Part shown: positions 8,979 to 18,671 of the stretch, one piece after another
Layout of the letters: the number at the start of each line of letters is the position of its first letter
Position numbering within the stretch: position 1 is the first letter of the stretch
Assembly: GCA_001304875.1 (NCBI GenBank)
Contig: BBZO01000007.1
Coordinates: 1 to 64,000, forward strand
From: Clostridia bacterium UC5.1-2E3
GTDB lineage: Bacteria > Bacillota > Clostridia > Lachnospirales > Lachnospiraceae
Reading direction: 5' to 3'
Length of the DNA: 64,000 nt
Translations under genes and position numbers: made by a program
The notes under the pieces: model-generated
The model's input: only the letters and a program-made list of their open reading frames with translations
What the model was told of the DNA's origin: nothing
The model's database searches: none

Positions 8979-9433
8979 CAGTTATTTTTATGAATCCGCC
9001 GCCCTCAAGGGCATCCCTCCTCCGTCCGGGACTCCGCCGCAAACCGGCTGTCCGTATGCATTTAAACTGTCTGGGAACTCTCCGGGCGAACGCCGGATCT
9101 GCCTTGACCGAGAGCACAGAAAAAGCGGAAAGATCTCCGTCTGCTCTCTGAACTAATAGTAACGAAATCTGCCCGCTTTGTCAATCTTTCTTTTCCCGGT
9201 ATTTTTATCTTTTCCATGCCAGCGATTCAAAACCTCCAGCACGAGCTTATGTTCCGGAACTCCCGGAATATCCTCTTAAACGTCGCCGGGGACACCGCCA
9301 GGCCACATTGCGTTTGTATCAGAATGCCGAGCGTTATCCCAAAAAGTATTTAGGTAAAGACAAAAAGCCGCCTGTACGGCTGGAGCAGACCAGAGCCACA
9401 ACGCAGAGCAAACGGCGTGATATGGAATTGTGA
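8979..9433. other. Gene-free stretch with a probable mobile-element relic
   Basis: No complete gene is visible. In the last 125 bases, on the plus strand, one frame reads as a protein tail: RLYQNAERYPKKYLGKDKK, then a basic segment ending in DMEL and a stop at 9431-9433. It has no start, so it looks like the 3' end of a lost gene, possibly from an integrated element. The family is not recognised. The rest appears to be non-coding. Confidence 0.35.
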
Positions 9434-9456
9434 TTGCGTCGGAGAAATAGTATAAT
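9428..9456 (+). promoter_or_regulatory. Promoter of the GNAT gene
   Basis: TTGTGA (9428-9433), a 17-base spacer and a perfect TATAAT (9451-9456), 33 bases before the ATG at 9489. Confidence 0.65.
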
Positions 9457-9488
9457 ACAAATATTATCTAAAAAGCGAGGCGATTACT

Positions 9489-9929
9489 ATGGAAATTAGA
9501 AAAATACGCAAGGCAGAAATGGCAACCGCTTTGCAACTCATATGGGAAACTTTTTTACAATTTGAAGCCCCCGACTATTCACAACAAGGAATTGACAGCT
9601 TTTACGAATTTATCAGCAATCAAGGAATTATCGACAGCTTAGAGTTTTTCGGAGCGTTTGATAATAACACGCTGCGAGGAGTTATTGCCGCAAATGATAA
9701 CAGAAAGCATATTTGTTGTTTCTTTGTTTCTGCCGTTTACCAAAAGCAAGGTATAGGAAAACAGTTATGGGAATACCTCAAGGAAAATAGCAGCAATGGT
9801 GAATTTACAGTTAATTCATCTCCCTTTGCTGTTCCTATTTATCACAAATTAGGTTTTGTCGATACCAACACAGAACAATTAACAGACGGTATACGTTACA
9901 CGCCAATGAAGTATGTGCGGAATATATGA
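9489..9929 (+). CDS. GNAT family N-acetyltransferase
   Basis: An intact 146-residue acetyltransferase. The acetyl-CoA loop is YQKQGIGKQLWEYLK (about residues 87-101), and the C-terminal VPIYHKLGF strand is typical of the fold. The substrate is unknown. Its base composition is clearly lower in GC than the genes on either side, and it lies between relics of a mobile element, so recent acquisition is likely. It has its own promoter and a GCGAGG ribosome site. Confidence 0.85.
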   Translation: MEIRKIRKAEMATALQLIWETFLQFEAPDYSQQGIDSFYEFISNQGIIDSLEFFGAFDNNTLRGVIAANDNRKHICCFFVSAVYQKQGIGKQLWEYLKENSSNGEFTVNSSPFAVPIYHKLGFVDTNTEQLTDGIRYTPMKYVRNI

Positions 9930-10308
9930 TGTTACGAAGCACAGCCATTGAAAACTGAATAACCGCTGCCCCTGCAGCAGCACTACCGAGCAGGAAACCA
10001 CACCGCCAGCCACTAAGACCACCGCCGCCCCAAAACCGCAGACCGTCAAGCGGAAAAACAGAGCGCATGAGCGATAGAGTCATGCGGCTACTGGAAAATG
10101 ATCTGTCCGTAAAGAAATGATGAAAACTTTTCTCTATGTCCCTGACAAACAGACCGAAATGCGGCCATGACAATTTAACAGACGCTGTCTGTTAATTGAG
10201 TGGCTCTGATAAAAACGTCGCATAAACGGACCCGTTGAATACAAACGAAGATTTTTGAAACACGCAGCATCGCTCTGGAACATAATCGTCCACGAACTGT
10301 AAACATGA
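9930..10308. other. Degenerate stretch, probable element remnant
   Basis: No intact gene. On the plus strand two neighbouring frames give a Thr/Pro-rich linker with TEQETTPPATKTTAAPKPQT and then MSDRVMRLLENDLSVKK with a stop at about 10123. They read like the tail of one accessory protein split by a frame change. The protein family is not recognised. The remainder appears empty. Confidence 0.3.
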
Positions 10309-10314
10309 TATAAT
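10309..10314 (+). promoter_or_regulatory. -10 element before the tiny hydrophobic peptide
   Basis: A perfect TATAAT at 10309-10314, 45 bases before the small reading frame. No good -35 hexamer is seen at the right distance. Confidence 0.4.
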
Positions 10315-10359
10315 ATCTGTGTTGCCACCCCTATACTGGCAAGGAAAGGGGGGTGACCT

Positions 10360-10446
10360 ACGGAAGAACTCATAACTTTTACTCTTTCTGTTATGGCGGG
10401 TGTAGTTTGCCACTTCATTTGCAAATGGTTGGACAGAAAGCAGTAA
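10360..10446 (+). CDS. 28-residue membrane peptide, start codon altered to ACG
   Basis: The frame reads EELITFTLSVMAGVVCHFI, then CKWLDRKQ and a stop: one hydrophobic helix with a charged tail. I recall peptides of this kind beside mobile elements in clostridia, sometimes annotated as holin-like toxins; the family name is not certain. AGGGGGGTGA lies just upstream as a ribosome site, but the codon in the start position is ACG, and a stop precedes it in frame. Either ACG is used or a T-to-C change has silenced the peptide. A strong terminator follows. It belongs to the element relic around the GNAT gene. Confidence 0.45.
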   Translation, partial: TEELITFTLSVMAGVVCHFICKWLDRKQ

Positions 10447-10495
10447 CCGGCAGCCAGCCTAGGGCTTAAGCCACCCTTGCCAAAACGGAATAGAA

Positions 10496-10525
10496 AACCC
10501 CAGAGCCTGCCAGCTCTGGGGTTTT
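10496..10525 (+). terminator. Strong terminator after the tiny peptide
   Basis: AACCCCAGAGC pairs with GCTCTGGGGTT with a short loop, followed by TTTTTG on the plus strand. The A-run on the other side could let it act in both directions. Confidence 0.8.
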
Positions 10526-10660
10526 TGTTGACCATACGGACAACTCATACTTTTTGCCTACCAGCATTATAGCATATGCGGATTTGGAATGCAATATGCG
10601 TTCAGAGGTAATTTCGTGATCGTGATTCTATGTATTTTAATCTTCCCCACGCCAGCGTTT

Positions 10661-11502
10661 TCAAATCTCCACAACCATCCCCGCCTCCGCCAGCCGGCAG
10701 GTTTCTCCAAATGCCTCTTTCATCCGGGCGATAGCCAGGATGCCCGTACAGTGCACCGGCACCAGCACCGGGATGTCCATGGCCCGCAGTGCCTCAATGG
10801 TCTGCTCCACCCGCGCGCGGGGGCTGTTTAAGAGGTGCATACCGGCCACCAGGCTGTAAATGGGGCGGCCCGGCAGGCACTTTCTCACGTACTCCACGCA
10901 GTTTACGATGCCGGGATGGCTGCAGCCGGCAAAGATGCTTAGGCCTTTCTCCGTCTCTATCACCAGAAGCTGCTCGTCGTCCATGTAGTCGGGGCGGTGC
11001 GCGCCGCCGGTTTCCACGAAGAAATTGCCGGGCCGGCCCTCAAAATCCACGGTGTAAGGGATATTTCCCAGCAGATGGACGCCGGGGAGAATCTCCATCT
11101 GGTCGCCGGACCAGCGGAGGCTCCGCTCAAGCAGCTCCCGCCGGCGCTCCTTCAGCTCCTCCCGCCACGGAATCCCGATCTTCCGATAGGTTTTTCCGTC
11201 GGCATTGACCGCCTGTTTATCCTCAAACGCGGAACGGCGGACGTAGACCGGGGGAAGATCGGCCGCTCCCTCCAGCAGATATTCCAGTCCGCCACAGTGG
11301 TCGAAATGCCCGTGACTCAACACAATGGCGGACAGGCCTTCCAGATCCGCGCCCATCCGCGCAGCGTTTCTCAAAACACATCGGTCTGCCCGGTATCGAA
11401 CAGAATCTTCCCTCCATCCCACTCGATGAGGAGCGAAAGCCCCAGCTCCCCCAGAAATCCGCGCTTGTTGGCGGTGTTCTCGTTCAAAAAACTTATCTTC
11501 AC
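10661..11502 (-). CDS. MBL-fold metallo-hydrolase (one frame break)
   Basis: A metallo-beta-lactamase-fold protein of about 280 residues, with the metal motif SHGHFDHCGG (about residue 55) and a late VHCTG segment. It resembles the F420/7,8-dihydropterin synthase-like group of MBL proteins. The N-terminus KISFLNENTANKRGFLGELG is in another frame; one lost base near 11372 (GATGTGTTTTGAG for GATGTGTTTCTGAG) joins the two parts. The start is then GTG at 11502, behind GGGGAGG. Substrate unknown. It stands alone. Confidence 0.8.
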
Positions 11503-11553
11503 GTGTGTACCTCCCCGTATTGCGTACTGCTGTTTCCTCCGAGTACCCACAGG

Positions 11554-11594
11554 ATGACTCGCACTAAGCTCGTGAGGAACCTCGCTAAGTGCTC
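11554..11594. repeat. Dispersed hairpin repeat, copy 1
   Basis: Contains GCACTAAGC and GCTAAGTGC, which pair except for one central A-A mismatch, around an inner GAGG-AA-CCTC. The same unit occurs at 42676-42705 and 42713-42753. This copy lies 52 bases before the MBL gene start. Confidence 0.7.
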
Positions 11595-11695
11595 CTAGTA
11601 TACCATATTCCGCGCCCCTGCGCTATCTGTTTCCCGCTCACCGCAGAAATCCACCGCAGAAATCCCCCCATTCACCGCGGGTCCCCTCTCCCCGC

Positions 11696-12585
11696 TTACC
11701 GCAGCAGCTTTCCCACGTCCAGAATCCCACGTCCCTGCTGGTTTCTCGGCAGGCCCATGTCCACGGCGCGGTCCCAGAGACGAAGCTTCACGTCGCGGTT
11801 GGTCATGTCCGGGTATTTCTCCAAAAGGAGGGCGATGGCCCCGGAAACCAGGGGCGTGGACATGCTGGTGCCGCTCTTGACCATGTAGCCGTCGGGGTGG
11901 TTGGAGCAGCTGACGATGCTGCAGCCGGGGGCCACGATGTCGGGCTTGCAGATGCAGGCGTTTGTGGGACCGCGGCCGGAGTAGTCGATCATCTTATTGC
12001 CGAACACCTCCACTTCCTTATGGTCGTCGGAGCAGCCCACGGTGATGACCTTGCGGCTGATGCCCGGCGTCGTGATGGTGTGGCGGCCGGGGCCGTTGTT
12101 ACCGGCGGCCACGACCACCATCAGCCCGGCGTCCCAGGCCGCGTTGACGCCCTTCACCAGGGCGGAATTTTCGCTCATGCCGCGCCGGCTGAAGGAACCC
12201 ACGGAAATGTTCACGATGCGGATCCCCAGCCTGCGCCGGTTATCTATAATATAATGAAGCCCCGCCAGTACGTCGCTGGCGTAGCCGTTTCCTTTGGCAT
12301 CCAGCACCTTGACCGCCACAAGGCTGCAGCCGGGGGCCACGCCCCGGTAGCGCCCGGCGCATGCCGCGCCGCTGCGCCGATGATGCCGCTGATGTGGGAG
12401 CCGTGGCCGTTGTCATCGTAGGGCCCCTCCCTCCGTTTCACCATATCCTTAAACTCTATGATTCTATCTCCGAAATCCCTGTGGGGAAAAATGCCGGTGT
12501 CCAGCACGGCCACGCACACGCCCTTCCCCGTCAGGCCCAAGTCCTCCAAAGCTTCACAGTGTACCTCTTTTCTGGCCTGATCCAA
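11696..12585 (-). CDS. Subtilisin-like serine protease, S8 family (one frame break)
   Basis: A compact intracellular-type subtilase of about 296 residues with no signal peptide. Catalytic Asp is in AVLDTGIFPHRDF (about residue 30), His in DDNGHGSHISGIIG (about 65), the oxyanion Asn in VVAAGNNGPG, and Ser in SGTSMSTPLVSGA (about 235). The frame breaks near 12357, between GIIGAAA and the GCSLVAVKVLD segment; one base restores it. The N-terminus seems to lack a long propeptide. The role is probably protein turnover. It has no operon partner. Confidence 0.88.
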
Positions 12586-12628
12586 CTGATAAAACCTCTG
12601 CGCTTTTTATTAAAATATTCAAAAAACA

Positions 12629-12667
12629 GGCCGGAGGTTCGCCGGCTTTCTGCCGGCTCCTTCGGCC
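12629..12667 (-). terminator. Terminator after the iron alcohol dehydrogenase
   Basis: GGCCGAAGGAGCCGGC and GCCGGCGAACCTCCGGCC form a GC-rich stem followed by TGTTTTTTG on the minus strand, 30 bases after the stop codon. Confidence 0.75.
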
Positions 12668-12696
12668 CGTTTCGGGAAAATATACGAAAAAAACTT

Positions 12697-13886
12697 TTAG
12701 AAATCTACCTCTGTGCCGTAGTAGATGCAGGTGAACAGCTTCTCCATGGTCGCCGGATCGATCGGTCTCGGGTTGGAGCCGGTGCAGGCGTCGCCCACTG
12801 CGTTCTCAGCGATGGAGGCAAGCTTCTCCTTGAACTCCTCCTCGACGATGCCAAACTCCTTTAAAGTGTTCGGGATCTTCATGTAGTTGTTCATGGACAC
12901 GATCTTGTCGCGCAGGCCCTGGATGCACTCGTCCACGGTTCCGGTGATTCCGATGGCATTGGCGATCTCGGCGTATCTCTCTGCCGCCTCGGGAACCTTG
13001 GAATTGTACTTGATCACGTAGGCAGGTACATGGCGTTGGCCAGGCCGTGGGTGATATGGCCGGTGGAGAAGGCCGCTCCGGTCTTGTGCGCCATGGAGTG
13101 AACGATGCCTAACAGCGCGTTGGAGAACGCCATGCCGGCCAGGCACTGTCCGTAGTGCATCTCCTCGCGGCTTGTCATGTCGCCGTCGTAGGATTTAAGA
13201 AGATCCTTGTCCACGATCTGGATCGCCTTGATGGCCAGCGGATCGGTGAACACAGTGTGAAGCGTGGACACATAAGCCTCGATGGCATGGGTCAGCGCGT
13301 CCATACCGGTGTACGCGGTCAGGTGGGGCGGCATGGTCTCTGCCAGCGCCGGGTCAACGATGGCCACGTCGGGGGTGATGTTGAAATCTGCCAGCGGGTA
13401 CTTGATGCCCTTGCATAGTCGGTGATAACGGAGAACGCGGTCACCTCGGTGGCTGTGCCGGATGTGGACGGGATCGCCAGGAATTTAGCCTTCTGTCTCA
13501 GCTCCGGGAAGTTAAACGGAGTGATGAGATCCTCGAAGGTGGTGTCCGGGTACTCGTAGAACGCCCACATGGCCTTCGCCGCGTCGATGGGGGAACCGCC
13601 GCCCATGGAAATGATCCAGTCGGCTCGTACTCTCTCATCATCTGGGCGCCTTCATCACCGTCTCAACGGACGGATCCGGCTCCACATTCTCAAAAAGCTT
13701 CGTCTCGATGCCGGCTTCCTTTAAGTAGGCAACCGCCTTGTCCACGAAGCCGAAGCGCTTCATGGAACCGCCGCCCAGCACGATGACTGCCTTCTTGCCC
13801 TTGAGAGTCTTTAAGGTCTCTAAGGAGTCTTTTCCGTAGTAAATGTCTCTGGGTAATGTGAATCTGCTCATGTCTAAACCCTCCAT
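12697..13886 (-). CDS. Iron-containing alcohol dehydrogenase (four frame breaks)
   Basis: A type III NAD(P)-dependent alcohol dehydrogenase of about 397 residues, of the butanol/1,3-propanediol dehydrogenase kind. NAD site: VLGGGSMKRFGF and MGGGSPIDAAKAMW. Iron ligands: the segments DALTHAIEAYVS, HSMAHKTGAAF and THGLANAMYLP. Single C or G residues are missing near 13016, 13413, 13621 and 13648, each in a run of two or three; restoring all four gives a continuous family sequence of the right length. Four independent breaks with otherwise perfect conservation point to sequencing error. The start is ATG 13886 or the Met six codons in. Probably acts in fermentative aldehyde reduction. Confidence 0.9.
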
Positions 13887-14084
13887 ACATGATTGTTATT
13901 TTTTTGCCATACTCATTATATCACACTGCCGCTTACTTATTAAGATTTTTCCTTATGCATTTTTATTAGTATTTTTAATAGGACGATTCTATTGTCCATT
14001 GTACCTAATATATGTTACACTCTTATGTGTGTAATGAATGTTTCCCCGCTTGCCGGGGTATCTTTTATTGAAAAGGAGAAAATC

Positions 14085-15488
14085 ATGGGCGGAGTATTTG
14101 GAGTTGCTTCAAAATCCAGTTGCACTATGGACTTGTTTTTCGGAATCGATTATCACTCCCATCTGGGAACCCGCCGCGGCGGCATGGCCGTCTACGGCCC
14201 CAATGGATTCAACCGTTCGATCCACAATATAGAAAATTCACCGTTCCGCACGAAGTTCGAGCGGGACGTGGAGGAGCTTGAGGGAAATCTGGGAATCGGA
14301 TGTATCTCCGACATGGAGCCGCAGCCGCTTCTGATCCAGTCCCATTTGGGCAGCTTTGCCATCACCACCGTTGGAAAAATCAACAACGAGGAGGAGCTGG
14401 TGCGCGAGGCCTACGCAAACGGCCACATCCATTTCATGGAGATGAGCGGAGGGCGCATCAACGCCACGGAGCTGGTGGCGGCGCTCATCAACCAGAAGGA
14501 CAGCCTGGTGGAGGGCCTTCAGTACGTGCACGAGAAGATCGACGGTTCCATGACCGTGCTCTTATTGGCGCCCGAGGCATCTACGCCTCCAGGGACAGGC
14601 TGGGCCGCACCCCGCTGTTCATCGGAAAAAAGAGGGGGCCTACTGTGTCTCCTTCGAGAGCTTCGCATATATCAACCTGGGCTACAGTGATTACAAGGAG
14701 CTGGGCCCCGGCGAGATCGTCCGGGTGTCCCCCGACCACGTGGAGACGCTGAGCGCCCCCAAAAGGAGATGCGCATCTGCTCTTTCCTCTGGGTCTACTA
14801 CGGCTACCCCACCTCCAGCTACGAGGGCGTCAACGTGGAGGCCATGCGCTACAACTGCGGAAAGATGCTGGCAAGGCGTGACAGCGCCCAGGCTGACTCC
14901 GTGGCAGGCATCCCGGACTCCGGCATCGCCCACGCCATCGGCTACGCCAACGAGTCGGGAATCCCCTTTGCCCGCCCGTTCATCAAATACACGCCCACCT
15001 GGCCGCGTTCCTTCATGCCCACCAGCCAGAACCAGAGAAATCTCATCGCCAGGATGAAGCTCATCCCGGTGGATGCGCTCATCCGCAACAAGAAGCTCCT
15101 GCTCATCGACGACTCCATCGTGCGCGGCACGCAGCTGGGGGAGACCACTGAGTTTCTCTACCAGAGCGGCGCGAAGGAGGTCCACATCCGCCCGGCCTGC
15201 CCGCCGCTGATGTTCGGATGTAAGTACCTCAATTTCTCCCGCTCCAACTCGGAGCTGGATCTGATCACCAGACGGATCATCCGCGACCGGGAGGGCGACA
15301 ATGTGTCCGACGAGGTTCTCAAGGACTACGCCGACCCGGACAGCCAGAATTACAAAGAAATGATCGAAGAAATACGAAAGAAATTAAATTTCACCACGCT
15401 CCAGTTCCATCGCCTGGACGACCTGGTGGAATCCATCGGGATCTCCCCCTGCAAGCTCTGCACCTACTGCTGGAGCGGCAGAGAGTAA
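14085..15488 (+). CDS. PurF-like amidophosphoribosyltransferase paralogue without the N-terminal Cys (three frame breaks)
   Basis: About 468 residues. An N-terminal Ntn glutaminase-like domain (YHSHLGTRRGGMAVYG about residue 22; HLGSFAITTVGKIN about 85) precedes a PRTase domain with the PRPP loop LLIDDSIVRGTQLG. Cysteines near the end (SPCKLCTYC) and in ACPPLMFGC may bind an Fe-S cluster, as in Bacillus PurF. It begins MGGVFGV, where active PurF has MCG, so the nucleophilic Cys of the glutaminase is missing. Ammonia-dependent or another activity is likely. One base is missing near 14573, 14630 and 14763. The start ATG 14085 has an AAAGGAG ribosome site. Confidence 0.85.
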
Positions 15489-15490
15489 TC

Positions 15491-16489
15491 TCACGATCCC
15501 AGAAGCCCCTCCTCCTCGTAGAAGCGCCTGCGCCTCGTGGAGGGGGATGGGCAGATCCTCATACATGAATCCATTCTCCAGGATGGGGGCCACGATCCCC
15601 TGCTCGTCGGCCATCCTCTGCCGGTTCTGGTAGAGAATCGAGGTTATCCTCCACACCATCTCCTCATCCATACTCTCATCCACACAGATCAGACATTTAC
15701 CCGAAGGAATCCACATCCTCCGTCTGTCCCGCGTAGGTTCCAGCCGGAATGACGCTTTTATGGTAGAAGCTGTTGGCCGCCAGCAGCCCGGAAAGCTCCC
15801 CGTCCGTGTATTTTAAAAGTCTCACAGGCGTCTGGTCCGCCAGCTCCGAGAGCCCCGATACCGGGATCCCGGCGAAGCCGTGGACGGCGTCTGTCTCTCC
15901 CTTTTCACCTGGCCGGCGCCGAAACCGATTCCGCCCTGGGTGAGGATCTCGGTGTTCTCCCGTGTGATACCCAGCCGTTCCAGCACGATCTCGGCCGAGA
16001 GGTCGGTGGAGGAGGTCTCCGGCCCTATGGCGATGCGCTCCCCCAACAGGTCATGGACATAGTAAAACGAGAGCTCTCCAGAACCATCCAGTTGGACACG
16101 CTGGAATAGAGGGCCGCCACCGCGCGCAGTCCCTCCTGCGGATCGTCGGAATACCCGTATGTTCCATTGTAAGCCGCATAGGCGGCGTCGCCGCTCACGA
16201 AGCCGATATCGATCTGCCCCTCCCCCAGCTGCGCTATGTTCTGGTAGGAGCCGGTGGAGGCGCTTATATTCACGCGCACGTCCGGAGCCGACTCCCGGAT
16301 CACGTCCGCCAGGACGCTGCCGGCCGGGTACATGCTGCCCCCGCTGTCGGCGGTGCCGATGGTGAGCACCGTAATATGGTCTGAACTCCCCGCAGGCTCG
16401 CGCTCTGCGCTCCCCGGTTCTGAAAGGGAACAGGCAGAGAGCGCAAGAACCGTTCCCGCGGCAAACAGTATTCTTCCCATGGTTTTCAT
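15491..16489 (-). CDS. TAXI-type TRAP transporter binding lipoprotein (several frame breaks)
   Basis: A periplasmic-type binding protein of about 333 residues. It has a lipoprotein signal ending in LALSACS (about residue 20), followed by the TAXI family start ITVLTIGTADSGGSMYPAGS and then VRVNISASTGSYQNIAQLGEGQ. Later parts (YVHDLLGERIAIGPETSSTD, then KCLICVDESMDEEMVW and HEAQRFYEEEGLLGS) lie in other frames; shifts occur near 16060, 15890, 15710 and 15535. The last one looks like an extra G or two lost bases. TAXI proteins normally work with a fused DctQM permease, but none is adjacent; GltS follows upstream. Ligand unknown, perhaps a dicarboxylate or glutamate. Confidence 0.78.
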
Positions 16490-16558
16490 GAAACCTCTCC
16501 CATTTTGTCATAATCTTAACACAATCATAGCACATTTTTGTCCAATAGGAAAGAAAAA

Positions 16559-16595
16559 ACCGGGAAGGCAGCCAAAGTGTCTGCCGTTTCCCGGT
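16559..16595 (-). terminator. Terminator after gltS
   Basis: ACCGGGAAACGGCAG pairs with CTGCCTTCCCGGT, followed by TTTTTTC on the minus strand, 35 bases after the gltS stop. Confidence 0.82.
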
Positions 16596-16629
16596 GTTCT
16601 CTGTTCTCTATGCAGTTTTTAAAGCAGAA

Positions 16630-17879
16630 CTATTTTCCCACGATTCCTCCGAAAATCGAGAGGAAAATCGGGTTGTAGATATCGTCGATGATCACGGCGA
16701 AGGACGGATACAGCACCCATGCGATATTGTGCCAGCCGTACGCGTCCATAACGGCCTTCTCGTTGGCCACCGCGTTGGGACCTGAACCGCAGCCCCATCC
16801 GCAGTTTCCGGCCGCCATGACGCTGCGCCGTAGTCGCGGCCGAACATGTTGTAGGAGATGAAAATTGCAAACAGCGCCATGAGGATCGCCTGCACCAGAA
16901 GAACGATACCCATCTGACCCGCCACGGGTACCAGCGCCGTGATATCAATGGTCATCAGCACCAGTGCCAGGTAAAGCTCCAGGAACATGTGCTCGATGGC
17001 ATCCACCTCGGGTGTGTAAAATTTGATGTTGCAGGCCTCCATCACGTTTCTGGCGATGGCTCCGGCGAAGAGGCAGCCGATGAATTTCGGCATCTCGATC
17101 ATCGGGATGTTGTCAAGCAGACAGTAGATCGGCATGCCCAGCGCCGCAACCAGAAGACACATGGCGAACATGGAGATCATGCGGCTGTTGTTTAACTCGG
17201 GCACCTTGCCGGTGCTTACGGACTCCGGCTTGTCGTTGGGGTCCGACTTTAAATTGTGGCGGGTGATGAGGAATGCGGCCACGGGTCCGCCGATGAGGGA
17301 GCCCATGATGTTTCCGCAGGTTCCGGCCGCCACGCCGATGGTCGTCGCATTTTCCGCACCCCAGCTCTCAAAAATGGAACCGAAGGCAGAGGCAGTTCCC
17401 ACACCGCCGGACATGGCGGAGGAGGAGCACTGCAGCGCCAGAAGCGGGTGCAGTCCAATGAGATTGCCCACCAGAACGCCGACAACGTCCTGCAAAGTAA
17501 TCAGAAGGCAGGCCGCAATGGCAATCATCAGGCAGAGCTTTCCGCCCGCGTGCTTGATCATCTTCACGCTGAAGCCGAAGCCGACGCAGAGGAAGAACAG
17601 ATTCTGGCACAGATCCTGCACGATTTTGGTGTCAAAGCTGATGCCGACGATTCCGCTTCCCTTGATGATCGAAACGATGATGGAAAAAATCAGTCCCGAC
17701 ACCACCGGCGCCGGAATCGCGTACTTGCGCAGCGCCGCAGAGTGAGCGACAATGGCCCGGCCGGCAAAAATCACGATCGCCGCAAAACCCAGGGTGGTCA
17801 GATACTCAAACTTGAAGGACGCCACCGCACCCTCGGCAGCCGGAGTATATGTACCGAAATAGCTTAAAATAGTTTCCAT
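16630..17879 (-). CDS. gltS: Sodium/glutamate symporter (one frame break)
   Basis: A GltS-family carrier of about 416 residues with about ten to twelve membrane helices. Family signatures include APVVSGLIFS (about residue 57), the reentrant loop SSSAMSGGVGTASAFGS (about 152-168) and AAGTCGNIMGSLIGGPVAA (about 184). The frame breaks near 16827 after NMFGRDYGA; one base rejoins the C-terminus AAGNCGWGCGSGPNAVANE. It takes up glutamate with sodium. The downstream neighbour (upstream in transcription) is a DcuS/DcuR-like two-component system, and two direct repeats lie before its promoter, so it is the likely target of that system. Confidence 0.92.
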
Positions 17880-17921
17880 ATAATCCCTCCGTATTTATAA
17901 TTTGTTAAATTTGATAAACAG

Positions 17922-17927
17922 ATTATA
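17922..17927 (-). promoter_or_regulatory. gltS: -10 element of gltS
   Basis: A perfect TATAAT on the minus strand (17927-17922). The hexamer 17 bases upstream is CTTTCA, a poor -35, which fits a promoter that needs an activator. Confidence 0.5.
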
Positions 17928-17955
17928 AAAAATCGGAAAGACAATGAAAGTTTAT

Positions 17956-17985
17956 GTAAGTAAAGACAGGCTTTTGTAACTAAAG
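17956..17985 (-). promoter_or_regulatory. Pair of direct repeats upstream of the gltS promoter
   Basis: GTAAGTAAAG (17956-17965) and GTAACTAAAG (17976-17985) are direct repeats spaced by 20 bases, two turns of DNA, just beyond the weak -35 of gltS. The second overlaps the end of the response-regulator gene. Their position is right for a bound activator. Confidence 0.5.
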
Positions 17986-18671
17986 TAACCGGCTGCCGGA
18001 CACATATTTGATGGACGGACGCCCTCCGGTCTGATAGTCCACGAAGCTGGTGATCTCCCCGGCCTCCAGAAGATAGTTCATGTACCGGCGGATCGTGATC
18101 CGGGACAGGTGCACCTGCTCGGCCACCTGCTCGCTGGAAAAGGCCTCCCCGGCGTGTTCCTTTAAAAAGCCGCGGATCATGGCAAGGGTCGTCTCCCCCA
18201 GCCTTTCTCAAGCCGCGCCGGAGCTTCGGCCCCGCTGTGGGACAGCAGCCGGTCGATCTCGCTCTGCTCCAGCCTGGAATCCCCCTTCAGGTAGGTCCTG
18301 GTGGCCGCAAACCGGGCGAGGGCCTGGCGGAACCGGGCGCACTCAAAGGGCTTCACCAGATAGTCGAACACGCCCCGGGAGAGCAGCTCCCGCACGATCG
18401 CGACATCGCTGGCCGCTGTCACCATGATGACAGCCGGCGCCAGGCCCATGCTGTGCAGGCGGTCGATAAATTCCTTCCCCGTCATCAGAGGCATATAGTA
18501 GTCCAGGATAATCAGATCCACCGGCTCCCTCTCCCGCAGCTCCAGCCAGGCCAGCGCTTCCTTCGCCGTCCTGAACTCCTTTTTCACTGAGAACGCCGGC
18601 TCCATCTCCACATACTGGCGGTTGATGGCCGCCACCATGGGATCGTCCTCCACAATGATCACCGAATACAT
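17980..18671 (-). CDS. CitB/DcuR-type response regulator (one frame break)
   Basis: About 230 residues. Receiver domain: VIIVEDDPMVAAINRQYVE, phosphoacceptor Asp in LIILDYYMP (about residue 57), Thr in MVTAASD, Lys in YLVKPFE (about 107). The C-terminal helix-turn-helix (FSSEQVAEQVHLSRITIRRY) is of the DcuR/CitB/DpiA kind. The frame breaks near 18201 (GAGAAAGGCTGGGG, one C lost). The start is ATG 18671, overlapping the end of the kinase gene by 13 bases. It lies directly before gltS and probably controls glutamate or dicarboxylate uptake. Confidence 0.88.

Noticed and set aside
12697-13886. Pseudogene status for the iron alcohol dehydrogenase
   Set aside because: Four single-base losses with otherwise perfect conservation and a proper terminator fit sequencing error better than decay.
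14043-14057. Hairpin CCCCGCTTGCCGGGG before the PurF paralogue as a riboswitch
   Set aside because: The stem is only four to five pairs long and no purine, PRPP or ppGpp riboswitch core could be recognised around it.
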